NCBI GenBank assembly: GCA_023398335.1
Contig: JAEWSJ010000006.1
Location: 76,710-140,709 of the forward strand
Direction: 5' to 3'
Length of the DNA stretch: 64,000 nucleotides
Source: Bacillota bacterium
GTDB taxonomy: Bacteria > Bacillota_I > Bacilli_A > RFN20 > CAG-288
Shown: positions 9,669-18,937 of the stretch, in pieces
Numbering within the stretch: position 1 is the stretch's first letter
How the letters are laid out: each line of letters begins with the position of its first letter
Program-made: the position numbers and the translations under genes
The notes under the pieces: generated by a model
What the model saw: only the letters and a program-made list of their open reading frames with translations
What the model was told of the DNA's origin: nothing
Databases searched by the model: none

Positions 9669-10550
9669 ATGAAAAATGCAAAATTTTTAGGAGTCTTAGC
9701 TTTAGCTGCTGGACTTGTTGTTGGTGTATCTAGCTGCGGTGAAAAGAGTGTTCTTACTATCGTACATTTTGATCAAACAATATTAGGTGATACTCAAAAG
9801 GACTTAGGAGTTTCGATTGGCTTAAGAAAAACTGATATGGAGTTAAAAGCTAAGGTAAATACATCTTTATCTTCCGTTTCAACCGCTACAAGAAACACAT
9901 GGATGACTGAAGCACTTGAAAGATCAACGGCAGAAATTATCGCATCTGATTCCGCTATTACTACAGCTCCATTTGACTCAGCTAAAGAAACCATCACAGT
10001 TGGACTTGAATGTAATTATGCACCATTTAACTGGACTGAAGTAAGTGCGAATAATTATTCGTGGCCTATTGAAGGGTCATCAGGTCAGTTTGCCGATGGA
10101 TATGATATTACTATCGCTCGTAAAATTGCTGAAGATTTAAACTGCAACTTAAAGGTTGTTAAAATGGAATGGGATGCTTTAATTCCATCATTAACAAGTA
10201 ATACTATCGATCTTGTTATTGCTGGTATGACTGATACTGAAGAAAGAAGATTATCGATTGATTTTACCGATGAATATTATCGTTCTGAAATGGTTCTCGT
10301 GGTAAATTCATCTTCCTCATATGCTACTGCTACTTCCTTAGAAGACTTTAGGGGTGCTAAGATTGTAAGCCAAACATCAACGGTTACCGATGATGTTATC
10401 GAAACTTGGGTTGATTCATTTGGAATCACTCACTTAAATGCTATGTCTAGTTTTGCTGTTTGTGCGACAGCAGTTACAAGTGGTGCGGCTGATGCGATGA
10501 CGGCTGAACTTCCAGTTGCCACTTCCATTGTTAATGGAGCGAATAGATAA
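9669..10550 (+). CDS. Lysine-type ABC transporter substrate-binding lipoprotein, apparently circularly permuted
   Basis: A type 3 periplasmic-binding (amino-acid) domain anchored as a lipoprotein: hydrophobic signal then lipobox VSSC at residues 20-23. The order of segments is unusual. Residues about 28-85 (LTIVHFDQ, SIGLRKTDMELKAKVN, LSSVS, WMTEALE) match what is normally the C-terminal end of the family. The normal N-terminal part (ITVGLECNYAPFNW, DGYDITIARKIAEDL, WDALIPSLTSNTIDLVIAGM, RRLSIDFTDEYY) follows, and the protein stops at AMTAELPVATSIVNGANR, where the family would continue into the piece found at the start. All pieces appear once. The lysine riboswitch upstream argues for lysine as ligand. 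Stop and permease start overlap (TAATG). Confidence 0.85.
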   Translation: MKNAKFLGVLALAAGLVVGVSSCGEKSVLTIVHFDQTILGDTQKDLGVSIGLRKTDMELKAKVNTSLSSVSTATRNTWMTEALERSTAEIIASDSAITTAPFDSAKETITVGLECNYAPFNWTEVSANNYSWPIEGSSGQFADGYDITIARKIAEDLNCNLKVVKMEWDALIPSLTSNTIDLVIAGMTDTEERRLSIDFTDEYYRSEMVLVVNSSSSYATATSLEDFRGAKIVSQTSTVTDDVIETWVDSFGITHLNAMSSFAVCATAVTSGAADAMTAELPVATSIVNGANR

Positions 10551-11314
10551 TGGGATTTTGGGAAAGAATTGCATATTTATTTGAAAACTATGGTGTTACT
10601 TTTGGTAACGGTGTTTGTTCAACATTAATTCTTGCAATATTTGGTACGTTTGTCGGTTTGTTTCTTGGTATATTATTGGCATTAGTTCGTAATATTGAAT
10701 ATAAAGAAGCTGATCGAAAGATTACTAGGATAATTAAAAGATTTGCAAAGACAATTGTCTCGTGTTATATCAATTTCTTCAGAGGAACTCCAATGATGGT
10801 TCAAGCGATGATTTTCTTCTTTGCTATTCCAGTATGGACTTCTATTACAGGAGCGTGGATATTTAACGGATATATGGTTTGTGGATTAATTGTTATTACT
10901 ATTAATACTGCAGCGTATATGGCTGAAATTGTTCGCTCTGGCTTAAATGGAATTGATAAAGGGCAAATAGAAGCGGCACGTAGTACCGGTATGTCATATT
11001 TTCAAACGATGTTTACCATCGTTATGCCTCAAGCGTTAAAGAATTCTTTACCAACAATTCTTAATGAATATATTGTTAATGTCAAAGACTCTTCGGTATT
11101 AAATGTTATTGGTCTTACTGAATTATACGCGAGTGTAAGTATTGCCACAAATAAAAATTATTTCAAAGTTGAAGGCTATGTTATTATCGCAGTTATATAT
11201 TTAATCCTTACTCTTATTGCGACATTTATAGTTAAATTAATTTCGATGAAATTAGATGGAAAGAAAATTACTCTTAATCCGTTTAAGCACGCTAAATCAG
11301 TGGAGGTAAGATAA
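10550..11314 (+). CDS. Amino-acid (lysine) ABC transporter permease
   Basis: A 254-residue HisM/GlnP-type inner membrane permease with about five membrane helices. The cytoplasmic EAA loop reads [20 protein letters not shown], the site that docks the ATPase. The conserved FRGTPMMVQ segment is near residue 80. It starts one base inside the stop of the binding protein gene and is followed after one base by the ATPase gene, so the three genes form one operon under the lysine riboswitch. Confidence 0.93.
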   Translation: MGFWERIAYLFENYGVTFGNGVCSTLILAIFGTFVGLFLGILLALVRNIEYKEADRKITRIIKRFAKTIVSCYINFFRGTPMMVQAMIFFFAIPVWTSITGAWIFNGYMVCGLIVITINTAAYMAEIVRSGLNGIDKGQIEAARSTGMSYFQTMFTIVMPQALKNSLPTILNEYIVNVKDSSVLNVIGLTELYASVSIATNKNYFKVEGYVIIAVIYLILTLIATFIVKLISMKLDGKKITLNPFKHAKSVEVR

Positions 11315-11315
11315 C

Positions 11316-12356
11316 ATGAGTGATAATATATTGTCCATTCAAAATCTGTCTAAACATTTCGGCTCTACTAAAGTCTTAAATGATATATCTTTAGAAGTTA
11401 ATAAAGGTGAATGTATTGCCATTATTGGTCCTTCTGGCAGTGGTAAATCAACGTTCTTGCGTTGCATTAATCTTCTTGAGCAAGCGGATGGTGGGAAGGT
11501 ATTATTTACAACTTTGGAATATTACCATGACTCGATTAATAAAATTAAAGAAATAGAAAAACACGCTAGAGTTTTAATTAATTCTCTCGATAAAAAATCT
11601 GAATCATATAAAGATGATGTTGAAGATATTAATTCCGAGAAAGATGCTAAATTATCCGAAATTAAAAAGGTCAGAGTTACAAGAAGAATTGATGACAGTG
11701 GATTTTTAAGACTAAAAGAAATAAAAAGAGAAATCAAAGCTTTGAAGAAAGATAATTCGATTGATAAGGATGATAAAGCGGTTAGATTTGAAAATTACCG
11801 TGCTGAAATTGCTGATTTAAAAAGAAATGCGGAACACATTGATATTAATAAAGTTCGTACTCAAATCGGAATGGTATTTCAATCGTTTAATTTATTCAAT
11901 AATTTCAATGTTATTGATAATTGTATTATTCCTCAAAGAAAAGTACTTAAAACACCACATGATATTGCTAGATCTATCGCTTTAGACAATTTAACTAAGG
12001 TTGGCATGATTGACCGAATAAATTATCGAGTCAGTGAAATATCTGGCGGACAAAAGCAACGTGTTGCAATAGCTAGAGCATTATCGATGAATCCTGAAGT
12101 CTTATTATTCGATGAACCGACTTCTGCACTTGATCCTGAAATGGTCGGAGAAGTCTTAAATGTTATGAAAAACTTAGCAAATGATGGAATGACTATGATT
12201 GTAGTTACACACGAAATGGAATTTGCGCGTAACGTTGCTGATAAAGTAGTCTTCATGGCTGATGGTTATGTTGTTGATGAAGGAACTCCTCATCATATTT
12301 TTGAAGAATCAACGAATCCTCGTTTATTAGCGTTTTTAAGAAAAGAAGTTCAATAA
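11316..12356 (+). CDS. Amino-acid (lysine) ABC transporter ATPase with a long charged insert
   Basis: GlnQ/HisP-type ATPase powering uptake. Walker [10 protein letters not shown] is at about 38-46, the Q-loop [10 protein letters not shown] near 185, signature [10 protein letters not shown] near 241, Walker [14 protein letters not shown] near 263 and the H-loop VVTHE near 297. The family is usually 240-250 residues; this one has 346. The extra length is an insert of about 95 residues between Walker A and the Q-loop (roughly 62-165), rich in Lys, Glu, Asp and Ile and probably a helical hairpin or coiled coil. The insert stays in frame and is not repetitive. RBS GGAGG is inside the permease end. 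Confidence 0.92.
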   Translation: MSDNILSIQNLSKHFGSTKVLNDISLEVNKGECIAIIGPSGSGKSTFLRCINLLEQADGGKVLFTTLEYYHDSINKIKEIEKHARVLINSLDKKSESYKDDVEDINSEKDAKLSEIKKVRVTRRIDDSGFLRLKEIKREIKALKKDNSIDKDDKAVRFENYRAEIADLKRNAEHIDINKVRTQIGMVFQSFNLFNNFNVIDNCIIPQRKVLKTPHDIARSIALDNLTKVGMIDRINYRVSEISGGQKQRVAIARALSMNPEVLLFDEPTSALDPEMVGEVLNVMKNLANDGMTMIVVTHEMEFARNVADKVVFMADGYVVDEGTPHHIFEESTNPRLLAFLRKEVQ

Positions 12357-12369
12357 GATATATTAATAA

Positions 12370-12398
12370 AATCGTTAGTTAATTCTAGCGATTTTTTT
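12370..12398 (+). terminator. Terminator of the lysine transporter operon
   Basis: AATCGTTAG/CTAGCGATT (9 bp with one G-T pair, 6-base loop) is followed by T7. The next 200 bases to 12599 hold no gene; an inverted repeat TTACGC/GCGTA near 12480-12500 is present without a clear role. Confidence 0.85.
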
Positions 12399-12599
12399 GA
12401 TATGTAACCTTTTGATTGCGATAAAAAATGAATATTGTTGTTCGTAAAATTATCTTATAGATCCATATATTTGTAATTTACGCACATTGAAAGCGTAGAA
12501 GTTGGTATTTTTACCTTAGATTATTCAACATAAATATAGATTAATAATCTTTGTCTATTGTATAATGATGTTAGAAAGAAATAGAGGCGTGATGGCATT

Positions 12600-13628
12600 A
12601 TGAATAAGAATGTAATTTCTCAATCAGATGAACTCATAAAGTTAAAAAAGAAATATAAAAAGAACAATTTACTTGTTAGCATTTTAATATCTTTTCTTAT
12701 TCTTATTTTGTGCGTAGCGTATTTGCTATGTTATATTTTGAGTCAAACAGAATATATGGGAAATGTGATGACCCCTATGCTCAATATATCTTTCTTAGTT
12801 TACTTTGATGTTTCTTCTTATATTTTTGATTTTGCAAATGTTAATAACATCTATCGTATTTTATCAATAGTTGTTGCTTTATTGATTTCTTTCTTTGCCG
12901 GGTTTACATATAGTAAATTACACATTAAAAAAATAAATAAGAAATTTAAGAGCGATTATTATAAGTTCTTAGTTGCTGAAGCAAAAATCAACGGAATTGT
13001 TATTGATGTTAAAACAGATTCTGCATCTAATGACGATGCTAAAAACTTAGACTTAATGAATATTTCTTTACCTGAAAGAGAAAAAACTTATCAGTTTTCG
13101 ACTCCAATGCTTTCATGGGAAGGTGTTCAATATAAATATATATTAGGAGATAAAAAGCGCGATGGCTTTTTGATTAATACCAGTTTATCGCGAGCTCGTA
13201 CTCAAGGACTAATTCAGTTACGTACTTTCGGCAGTCCTTCTATACATCAATATAACGGGCTAACAATTAATAAATATGGCTTCGGTGAAGACAATAGAAT
13301 AGCTAATTTTGTTTGCTATACTTCTTTAGGACCGGATATTTATTTAGCGGTCAATGTTAAAGTTGCTGAAGCTTTAGCTGATTTAAAGAATTTCGTCCAG
13401 TCTGATTTAGTTGTATCTGTAATTGGTGATAGACTACAAATTTTCATCGATGGATTTAGATTGAATTTATCGCGTGGAATAAAAGATAAAATTGAGAATG
13501 ATGCTTTGGAAAGACAAGCTGAAGCAATTGTTGCTCTTCATCAAGTTATTACTGCTCTTTCAGTTGCATTAAGTGGTGAAATCACTTTTGCCCCTGAGAG
13601 TAAAGGAAACGGTATTTCTAGTTATTAA
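12600..13628 (+). CDS. Uncharacterised membrane protein with two N-terminal helices
   Basis: The 342-residue protein has a basic, probably coiled N-terminus, membrane helices at about 23-48 and 83-104, and a large soluble part (105-342) that should face the cytoplasm. The soluble part is beta-rich up to about 290 and then helical (ERQAEAIVALHQVITALSVALS). A distant likeness to DUF3137-type proteins was considered but cannot be confirmed by eye. The ATG at 12600 is preferred; an ATG at 12592 runs into a stop after three codons. AGAGG is 12 bases upstream. It stands alone before the glycogen genes. Confidence 0.65.
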   Translation: MNKNVISQSDELIKLKKKYKKNNLLVSILISFLILILCVAYLLCYILSQTEYMGNVMTPMLNISFLVYFDVSSYIFDFANVNNIYRILSIVVALLISFFAGFTYSKLHIKKINKKFKSDYYKFLVAEAKINGIVIDVKTDSASNDDAKNLDLMNISLPEREKTYQFSTPMLSWEGVQYKYILGDKKRDGFLINTSLSRARTQGLIQLRTFGSPSIHQYNGLTINKYGFGEDNRIANFVCYTSLGPDIYLAVNVKVAEALADLKNFVQSDLVVSVIGDRLQIFIDGFRLNLSRGIKDKIENDALERQAEAIVALHQVITALSVALSGEITFAPESKGNGISSY

Positions 13629-13660
13629 TTATCATAGTTTTTATAGAAAGGTAGGTAATT

Positions 13661-14773
13661 ATGGGAAATAGGAAAATGGTAGTAATGCTACTTGCGGGTG
13701 GAAAAGGAACTAGACTTGAATCTTTAACAAAGAAGATAGCTAAACCCGCGGTTTTTTTCGGCGGAAAATATAGAATAATTGACTTTCCACTATCGAATTG
13801 TGCTAATAGTGGAATTGATTGTGTTGGTGTATTAACTCAATATGAATCAGTCGCTTTAAACACATACATTGGAAACGGATCTAATTGGGGAATTGATGGT
13901 AATAAATCAGTTACCACTAATTTGCCACCACGTCAGACTGAGGAAGGCGCAACATGGTATAAAGGAACCGCGGATGCAATTTATCAGAACATTGATTTTT
14001 TGGATCAACATAATCCAGAGTATGTTGCTATTCTTTCTGGAGACCATATCTATAAAATGGATTATTCCAAGATGTTAGATTTCCATATAAGCAAAGGTGC
14101 GGATTTAACTATTGCTGTATTAAATGTTTCGCTTGAAGAAGCAAAACGTTTTGGTATTATGAAAGCGGATGAAGATCTTCGTATTGTTGATTTTGCTGAA
14201 AAACCAAAACATCCAGAATCAACTTTAGCTTCAATGGGGATATATATTTTCTCCTATAAGGTTCTTCGTGAAGTTCTTATTAGAGATCATAAAAATCCGG
14301 AGTCTGAAAATGATTTTGGTAAGAATGTTATTCCTGATTTGTTATCACGCAAAAAGAAATTATACGCTTATCAATTTGATGGCTATTGGAAAGACGTTGG
14401 AACCATTAATTCTTTATGGGAAGCCAATATGGATTTGTTAGATGGTAATTGTAATTTAGATTTATACGAGAACAAATATCGTATTTTCTCTGAAGATACT
14501 CACTCAATACCTCAGTTTATCGGACCGACTGGTAAAGTCTCAAATTCCTTAATTAATCAAGGCGCTATTATTAATGGCGAAGTAAAACACTCCGTTATTT
14601 TTAACGAAGTTGAAATTGAAAAAGGTGCGGTTGTTGAAAATAGTGTTATTATGCCAAGCACAGTTATTAAAGCTGGCGTAGTCTTAAAAAACGCGATAGT
14701 TGGTGCCTCGATTGTGGTTGATGAATCACATGAGCCACAAGATGGACAAGAAGTAATTCTTGTTAATGATTAA
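13661..14773 (+). CDS. glgC: Glucose-1-phosphate adenylyltransferase, catalytic subunit
   Basis: It makes ADP-glucose from ATP and glucose-1-phosphate, the committed step of bacterial glycogen synthesis. The nucleotidyltransferase start [16 protein letters not shown] is at about 10-25, [19 protein letters not shown] follows near 30, the sugar-binding FAEKP near 185 and YWKDVGT near 242. The C-terminus is a left-handed beta-helix with hexapeptide repeats ([16 protein letters not shown]). At 370 residues it is the short Bacillus type that pairs with GlgD. RBS AAAGGTAGG precedes ATG; glgD follows after 12 bases. Confidence 0.96.
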   Translation: MGNRKMVVMLLAGGKGTRLESLTKKIAKPAVFFGGKYRIIDFPLSNCANSGIDCVGVLTQYESVALNTYIGNGSNWGIDGNKSVTTNLPPRQTEEGATWYKGTADAIYQNIDFLDQHNPEYVAILSGDHIYKMDYSKMLDFHISKGADLTIAVLNVSLEEAKRFGIMKADEDLRIVDFAEKPKHPESTLASMGIYIFSYKVLREVLIRDHKNPESENDFGKNVIPDLLSRKKKLYAYQFDGYWKDVGTINSLWEANMDLLDGNCNLDLYENKYRIFSEDTHSIPQFIGPTGKVSNSLINQGAIINGEVKHSVIFNEVEIEKGAVVENSVIMPSTVIKAGVVLKNAIVGASIVVDESHEPQDGQEVILVND

Positions 14774-14785
14774 GGAGAACGAAAA

Positions 14786-15898
14786 ATGATTAAAGTAACT
14801 GGTTTATTAGATTTACATAATTCTTCTTTTATTGATGGACTTACGGAAACTCGTAGTGTTGCTTCCACTTCTTTTTTAGGAAGATACGCTTTTATGGATT
14901 TCTCATTATCTAATTTTACTAATAGTGAAATTGATGATATTGGTATTCTTGTTAAAGAACATGTTAGATCAATTGTTCAACACACTGGATCTGGTCATGC
15001 ATGGAACGATAATACAAAAATTGGTGGCGTTTCATTACTTTATGATGAACCATATGGAAACCAAGGATTCTATAATCACGATATTAATAACTTGTTAGAA
15101 AATTTTTGGTTTATTAAAAAGAGTCAAGCTGATGTAGTTGTTATTGCTCCAGCTCATATAATATATCGTATGGACTTTAGACCACTTATTGCTGAGCATG
15201 TAAAAAACAAAAATAAGATTACTCTTGTTTATCATAAACTTGATCACGCTAAAACATCCTTCTTAGGGGAAGATATTAGCGTTATAAATAACGATGGTTT
15301 ACTCGAAGATTTAGTTCCAAATCAAGGAACTGAAGATCGTGTTAATATTTCAATGCAAACTTATATTATTGATAAAGAAGTATTTAAGGGACTTATTCAA
15401 GTTGGGGCTAAAACATCTTCATTCTACAATTTACGTGATACGATTAAACTCTTATGTAAAGATATGCCAATCCATACTTATGAACATAAGGGCTATGTAA
15501 GATGCTTTGGAACTCTTGAACAATATTTAAAATACTCTTTAGAATTACTCGATGTTGATACTTGGAATGAACTGTTTGATGATGAATGGAATATCTACAC
15601 AAAGACTTATGATACTCCACCAGCTAAATATGGCTTATCAAGCAATGTTTCTAACGCCTTTATCGCTAATGGTTCACAGATTAATGGTACGGTTAAAAAT
15701 AGTATTTTAGCTCGTGATGTTATTGTATGTGAAGGAGCGGTAGTAGAGAATTCTGTTATTTTATCTGGTACATATATATCTGAAGGTACGCACCTTTCAA
15801 ATGTTGTGGTTGATAAGGAATGTCAAATTTTACATGCTAAAGAGATTTCTGGTACAAAAGAAAAGCCTTTATTAATTAAAAGAGGAGATATTGTTTAA
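14786..15898 (+). CDS. glgD: ADP-glucose pyrophosphorylase regulatory-type subunit GlgD
   Basis: A GlgC paralogue of the same length (370 residues) with a degenerate N-terminal catalytic region: GLLDLHNSS replaces the AGGxGTRL loop, so it is unlikely to be catalytic by itself. TRSVASTSFLGRYAFMDFSLSN corresponds to the GlgC FPLSN region, and the C-terminal hexapeptide helix is kept (VVENSVILSGTYISEG). In Bacilli GlgD forms a heterotetramer with GlgC and raises its activity. RBS AAGGAG. The stop overlaps the glgA start (TAATG). Confidence 0.94.
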   Translation: MIKVTGLLDLHNSSFIDGLTETRSVASTSFLGRYAFMDFSLSNFTNSEIDDIGILVKEHVRSIVQHTGSGHAWNDNTKIGGVSLLYDEPYGNQGFYNHDINNLLENFWFIKKSQADVVVIAPAHIIYRMDFRPLIAEHVKNKNKITLVYHKLDHAKTSFLGEDISVINNDGLLEDLVPNQGTEDRVNISMQTYIIDKEVFKGLIQVGAKTSSFYNLRDTIKLLCKDMPIHTYEHKGYVRCFGTLEQYLKYSLELLDVDTWNELFDDEWNIYTKTYDTPPAKYGLSSNVSNAFIANGSQINGTVKNSILARDVIVCEGAVVENSVILSGTYISEGTHLSNVVVDKECQILHAKEISGTKEKPLLIKRGDIV

Positions 15899-17316
15899 TG
15901 AACATAATATTTGCTGCGGGTGAATCACAGCCATTTGTGAAAACTGGTGGATTAGCTGATGTTGTTTTTGGACTTTCAAAAGCTCTTGTTGAAAAGAAAA
16001 ATAAAGTTGCTGTATTCATTCCGTTTTACAGCAAAGTAAAAGCTCATCAAGAAATGTATGAATGGGTTGATGCTTTTGATGTTGTTCAAGGTTGGAGAAT
16101 GACACATGCGAATATTCTTCATCTTCTAAAAGACGGCGTCGATTTTTATTTTGTTGAATGCGATCAATATTTTGATCGCTCTAATGCATATGGCTATCAA
16201 GATGACAGTGAAAGATTTTGTTTCTTTTCCTTAGCAGTAAAGAAAGCAATAATTAGGTTAAAACTTAATCCGGATATTATTCATGTTCACGATTGGCAAG
16301 CAGCAATTATACCATTGTTATTAGCGGACGCGGGCGTAAAATGTCGCTCGGTCTTAACAATTCATAATCCGGCTTTCCAAGGCTATCTTAATCCGGCTTC
16401 TTTAGGTGATTTACTTAATCTACCAACCTGGTATTACAGCAGTGGATTATTAAGATTTAATGATCAAGTTTCATTGTTAAAAGGTGGAATAAGCACCTGC
16501 GATATTATTACTACGGTTTCTCATACTCACGCTAACGAATTACTAAATGATAAAACATCATTTAATGGAATTGGCAATGTAATTAATATTAGAGCAAATG
16601 ATTTATTTGGAATTGTTAATGGCTTAGATGTAGATGAATTTAATCCATTAACAGATAAGCTTATTGCTAAGACGTATGGAGTAGATGATTACGAAGAAGG
16701 AAAAAAATCTAATAAAGTTGCGCTTTTAAAGGCGATGGGTTTCTCTAAACCTAACTCAAAAGGTCCAGTATTTGGAATAGTCTCACGTTTGACTACTCAA
16801 AAGGGTGTTGAAAGAATATGCCGTAATATTGATCAATTGCATAAACTTAATGCTAAACTAGTTGTTCTTGGTCAAGGTGAATATGATATTGAGCAAAGTT
16901 TAGAATGGGCTGCTCGAACCTATCCTGATACAGTAAAAATTTACATGGGATATAACGATTCACTTGCACATCTAATTTATGCTGGTAGTGATTTTTTCTT
17001 TATGCCTTCTAAGTTTGAACCGTGTGGATTAGGTCAATTGATTGCAATGCATTATGGAACATTACCACTGGTTGCAAAGGTTGGAGGTCTTACAGATACG
17101 GTAAGAAGTTATTTTGATTCACGGTCAACTGCGACTGGTTTTGCTTTTGAACCATGGGATGAAAATTGCTTTGATTATGCCATTGGCTATATGTGTGAAA
17201 TGTATAAAGATGGTAAATTGAAGCCGTTAATTCAAAATGCAATGAACGAAGACTTCTCTTGGAATAGAAGAGTAAACGAATATATTGATTTATATAAAAA
17301 CATCTTAAAGCGATAA
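15898..17316 (+). CDS. glgA: Glycogen synthase (ADP-glucose, GT5)
   Basis: It extends alpha-1,4-glucan chains from ADP-glucose. The ADP-glucose-binding motif KTGGLADV is at residues 15-22, IHVHDWQAA near 140 and the GT-B C-terminal motif SKFEPCGLGQL near 365. Length 472 is typical. It ends the glgC-glgD-glgA operon, coupled to glgD by a one-base overlap. No branching enzyme or glycogen phosphorylase gene lies in the window, so those must be elsewhere; the debranching pullulanase is at 0.7 kb. Confidence 0.96.
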   Translation: MNIIFAAGESQPFVKTGGLADVVFGLSKALVEKKNKVAVFIPFYSKVKAHQEMYEWVDAFDVVQGWRMTHANILHLLKDGVDFYFVECDQYFDRSNAYGYQDDSERFCFFSLAVKKAIIRLKLNPDIIHVHDWQAAIIPLLLADAGVKCRSVLTIHNPAFQGYLNPASLGDLLNLPTWYYSSGLLRFNDQVSLLKGGISTCDIITTVSHTHANELLNDKTSFNGIGNVINIRANDLFGIVNGLDVDEFNPLTDKLIAKTYGVDDYEEGKKSNKVALLKAMGFSKPNSKGPVFGIVSRLTTQKGVERICRNIDQLHKLNAKLVVLGQGEYDIEQSLEWAARTYPDTVKIYMGYNDSLAHLIYAGSDFFFMPSKFEPCGLGQLIAMHYGTLPLVAKVGGLTDTVRSYFDSRSTATGFAFEPWDENCFDYAIGYMCEMYKDGKLKPLIQNAMNEDFSWNRRVNEYIDLYKNILKR

Positions 17317-17318
17317 GA

Positions 17319-17355
17319 AAAAAGCTTCGATTTATAAAATGGTCGAAGCTTTTTT
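17319..17355. terminator. Bidirectional terminator between glgA and the kinase gene
   Basis: AAAAAGCTTCGA pairs with TCGAAGCTTTTTT across a 12-base loop, with an A run on one side and a T run on the other, so it can serve glgA on the plus strand and the convergent gene on the minus strand. Confidence 0.9.
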
Positions 17356-17362
17356 ACTAAAA

Positions 17363-17917
17363 TTATTTCTTTGAATCGAGTTCAGTAAGTTTAGCGTGAT
17401 ATAGTTCAACGATACGATCAGCAACTTCTCTTAAAGTTAAACTTTCTGTATCAATATTAATTATTCTATCATCGTTAAAGTTGGCATCTGCAAACCATGT
17501 GACATCTTTATCTAGACGTTGCTTAATTGATTCTAGATTATCTCCTCTTTCGAGCATACGTGAATAACGCATATCTTTAGAAGCGATAAGACGGAATAAA
17601 ACGATACGAGGATCGTTTAATGAAAGAAATACTTTAGCACCTGAAGTTTCAACGATAAGAACTTTGTTATCTTCGATTTCTTTTTTACTTGTACCATAGT
17701 AATTTCCGTTATATGTCGTTGTTTCTACAAAAAAATCTTCTTCCTTTAGTTCTAAAAACTTTTCTTTAGAAACAAAATGATAATCAACATCATTAACTTC
17801 ACCTTTACGCATATCTCTAGTAGTATGTGTGACGACTTTCTTAATCCCATACAAAGTATTTAATACTCTTGCTGTTTCTGTTTTGCCTGAGGCACTTGCT
17901 CCGGTTATTACAATCAT
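17363..17917 (-). CDS. Guanylate kinase family nucleotide kinase
   Basis: P-loop GASASGKT at residues 6-13, then HTTRDMRKGEVNDVDYHFVS and FFVETTTYNGNYYGTSKKEI, which are the guanylate-kinase NMP-binding and YGT motifs. At 184 residues it is close to Gmk (about 200) but the P-loop is GASASGKT rather than the usual GPSGxGK, and the region after residue 120 is divergent. It may be a second, specialised guanylate-kinase-like protein; whether the genome has a canonical gmk elsewhere is unknown. RBS GGAGGAAG lies 6 bases before ATG. Single gene, read leftward. Confidence 0.75.
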   Translation of the reverse strand: MIVITGASASGKTETARVLNTLYGIKKVVTHTTRDMRKGEVNDVDYHFVSKEKFLELKEEDFFVETTTYNGNYYGTSKKEIEDNKVLIVETSGAKVFLSLNDPRIVLFRLIASKDMRYSRMLERGDNLESIKQRLDKDVTWFADANFNDDRIINIDTESLTLREVADRIVELYHAKLTELDSKK

Positions 17918-18039
17918 ATTGCTTCCTCCAATAATGTATATTTAAGATTTTAGTTTATCTAAGTAAACTAGTCAAGAAACGAAAGTTAATTATTCAATTA
18001 TCTTTTCATTGTTTGTTTGTTTTATTGCGTTTTTAGTAC

Positions 18040-18068
18040 TTGCAATTAAAATATTGCTATGTTATTAT
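18040..18068 (+). promoter_or_regulatory. Promoter of the initiator tRNA gene
   Basis: TTGCAA (18040-18045) and TATTAT (18063-18068) are 17 bases apart, ending 30 bases before the tRNA 5' end. Confidence 0.55.
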
Positions 18069-18097
18069 TAATAACGAGCGCTGAAGCTCATTGATAT

Positions 18098-18172
18098 CGC
18101 GGGGTAGAGCAGTGGTAGCTTGCCGGGCTCATAACCCGGAGGTCGTAAGTTCAAGTCTTACCCCCGCTACCA
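18098..18172 (+). tRNA. Initiator tRNA-Met (CAT anticodon)
   Basis: The 5' strand CGCGGGG pairs with CCCCGCT except at position 1-72, where C faces T: a mismatch there is the hallmark of formyl-methionine initiator tRNA. The anticodon stem ends in GGG/CCC, the other initiator feature, around CTCATAA. The T-arm has GTTCAAGTC and CCA is encoded. E. coli and B. subtilis have C1-A72; here it is C1-U72. A 6-bp hairpin with T5 follows at 18185-18207. Confidence 0.95.
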
Positions 18173-18184
18173 ATTATAAAACAT

Positions 18185-18211
18185 GTCGTGAGTGATCGCG
18201 ACTTTTTATTT
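18185..18211 (+). terminator. Terminator after initiator tRNA
   Basis: GTCGTG/CGCGAC (one G-U pair, loop AGTGAT) is followed by TTTTTATTT. It separates the tRNA from the tmRNA transcript. Confidence 0.7.
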
Positions 18212-18249
18212 CTTATTGAGATTTCACAATAAGTATCAGTAAATTACCT

Positions 18250-18642
18250 GGGGATGAAAAGGTTTCGACAGGTAAGGAGTAGTTCGAATTGCAGTCGAGC
18301 GGTGACGTTATCACTAAAAATAGATAAATGGCAAAACAATTTATCAAAATCATGCGCCTGCTTTCGCAGCCGCTGCTTGCTAATTAAGCGTATCGCAGCA
18401 TAAGTTTGACTCTCTGAGTCACGCATCATCTTATTAAATCTCGCTCGTCTTTCGGAGCTAGTAAGGTGTAACCAAGAAGGGCTAGTTACATATATGATAG
18501 TTATTATGTAATGAAAATAAAATTATCGACCATAATGACCTTTTGTTCACTTAGGTTTTTATGGTTATAAAAGTGGACTAAACTGTAGTAGTTTGGATGG
18601 TGCCTTATTTGGACAGGAGTTCAACTCTCCTCATCTCCACCA
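18250..18642 (+). ncRNA. ssrA: Transfer-messenger RNA (tmRNA)
   Basis: The 5' end GGGGATGAAAAGGTTTCGACA and the 3' end GGAGTTCAACTCTCCTCATCTCCACCA (from about 18616) form the alanyl-tRNA-like half; the T-loop TTCAACTC and encoded CCA are clear and the acceptor GGGGATG/CATCTCC has one G-U pair. The tag reading frame most like the family starts near 18327-18330 and reads NGKTIYQNHAPAFAAAAC before TAA at 18381, sharing GKT with the B. subtilis tag. It ends in Ala-Ala-Ala-Cys rather than the usual Leu-Ala-Ala. Role: rescue of stalled ribosomes and tagging for proteolysis. Confidence 0.95.
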
Positions 18643-18937
18643 AAATGAAAACATAGGTTTGATACATAGTTATCAGGCCTTTTTTCTTTGGCAGAAAGGT
18701 AAGAAAATCCTATCCGCCAGTTTTGATAAGATCAGTAGTAGTCAGATTTTAGGCTGTTTACTGGTCTTCTTTTCTTTTAGTAAACTACTTTTGAACGATT
18801 ACTCAACTTTTGAACGATTTGAGAGAAACAGGGATAAAAAAGTAACATATCTTTCATTTAATGGACAAAATGATAAAAACTTGAGTTTAATAGTTAAATT
18901 CTTAATTTGTTGTACACACATAAAAAAATTCTACAAA
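18643..18937. other. Gene-free stretch between tmRNA and a transposase remnant
   Basis: No convincing gene is present. It contains a 14-base direct repeat, ACTTTTGAACGATT, at 18787-18800 and 18806-18819. Since the next gene is an IS30-like N-terminal fragment read leftward, this may be decayed insertion-sequence DNA next to the tmRNA 3' end, a common integration site. Confidence 0.4.

Noticed and set aside
12484..12500. Possible CcpA cre site TGAAAGCGTAGAAG
   Set aside because: At least three mismatches to the consensus in the conserved half; not in a suitable promoter.
18244..18429. Open frame of 61 codons on minus
   Set aside because: Lies wholly inside tmRNA.
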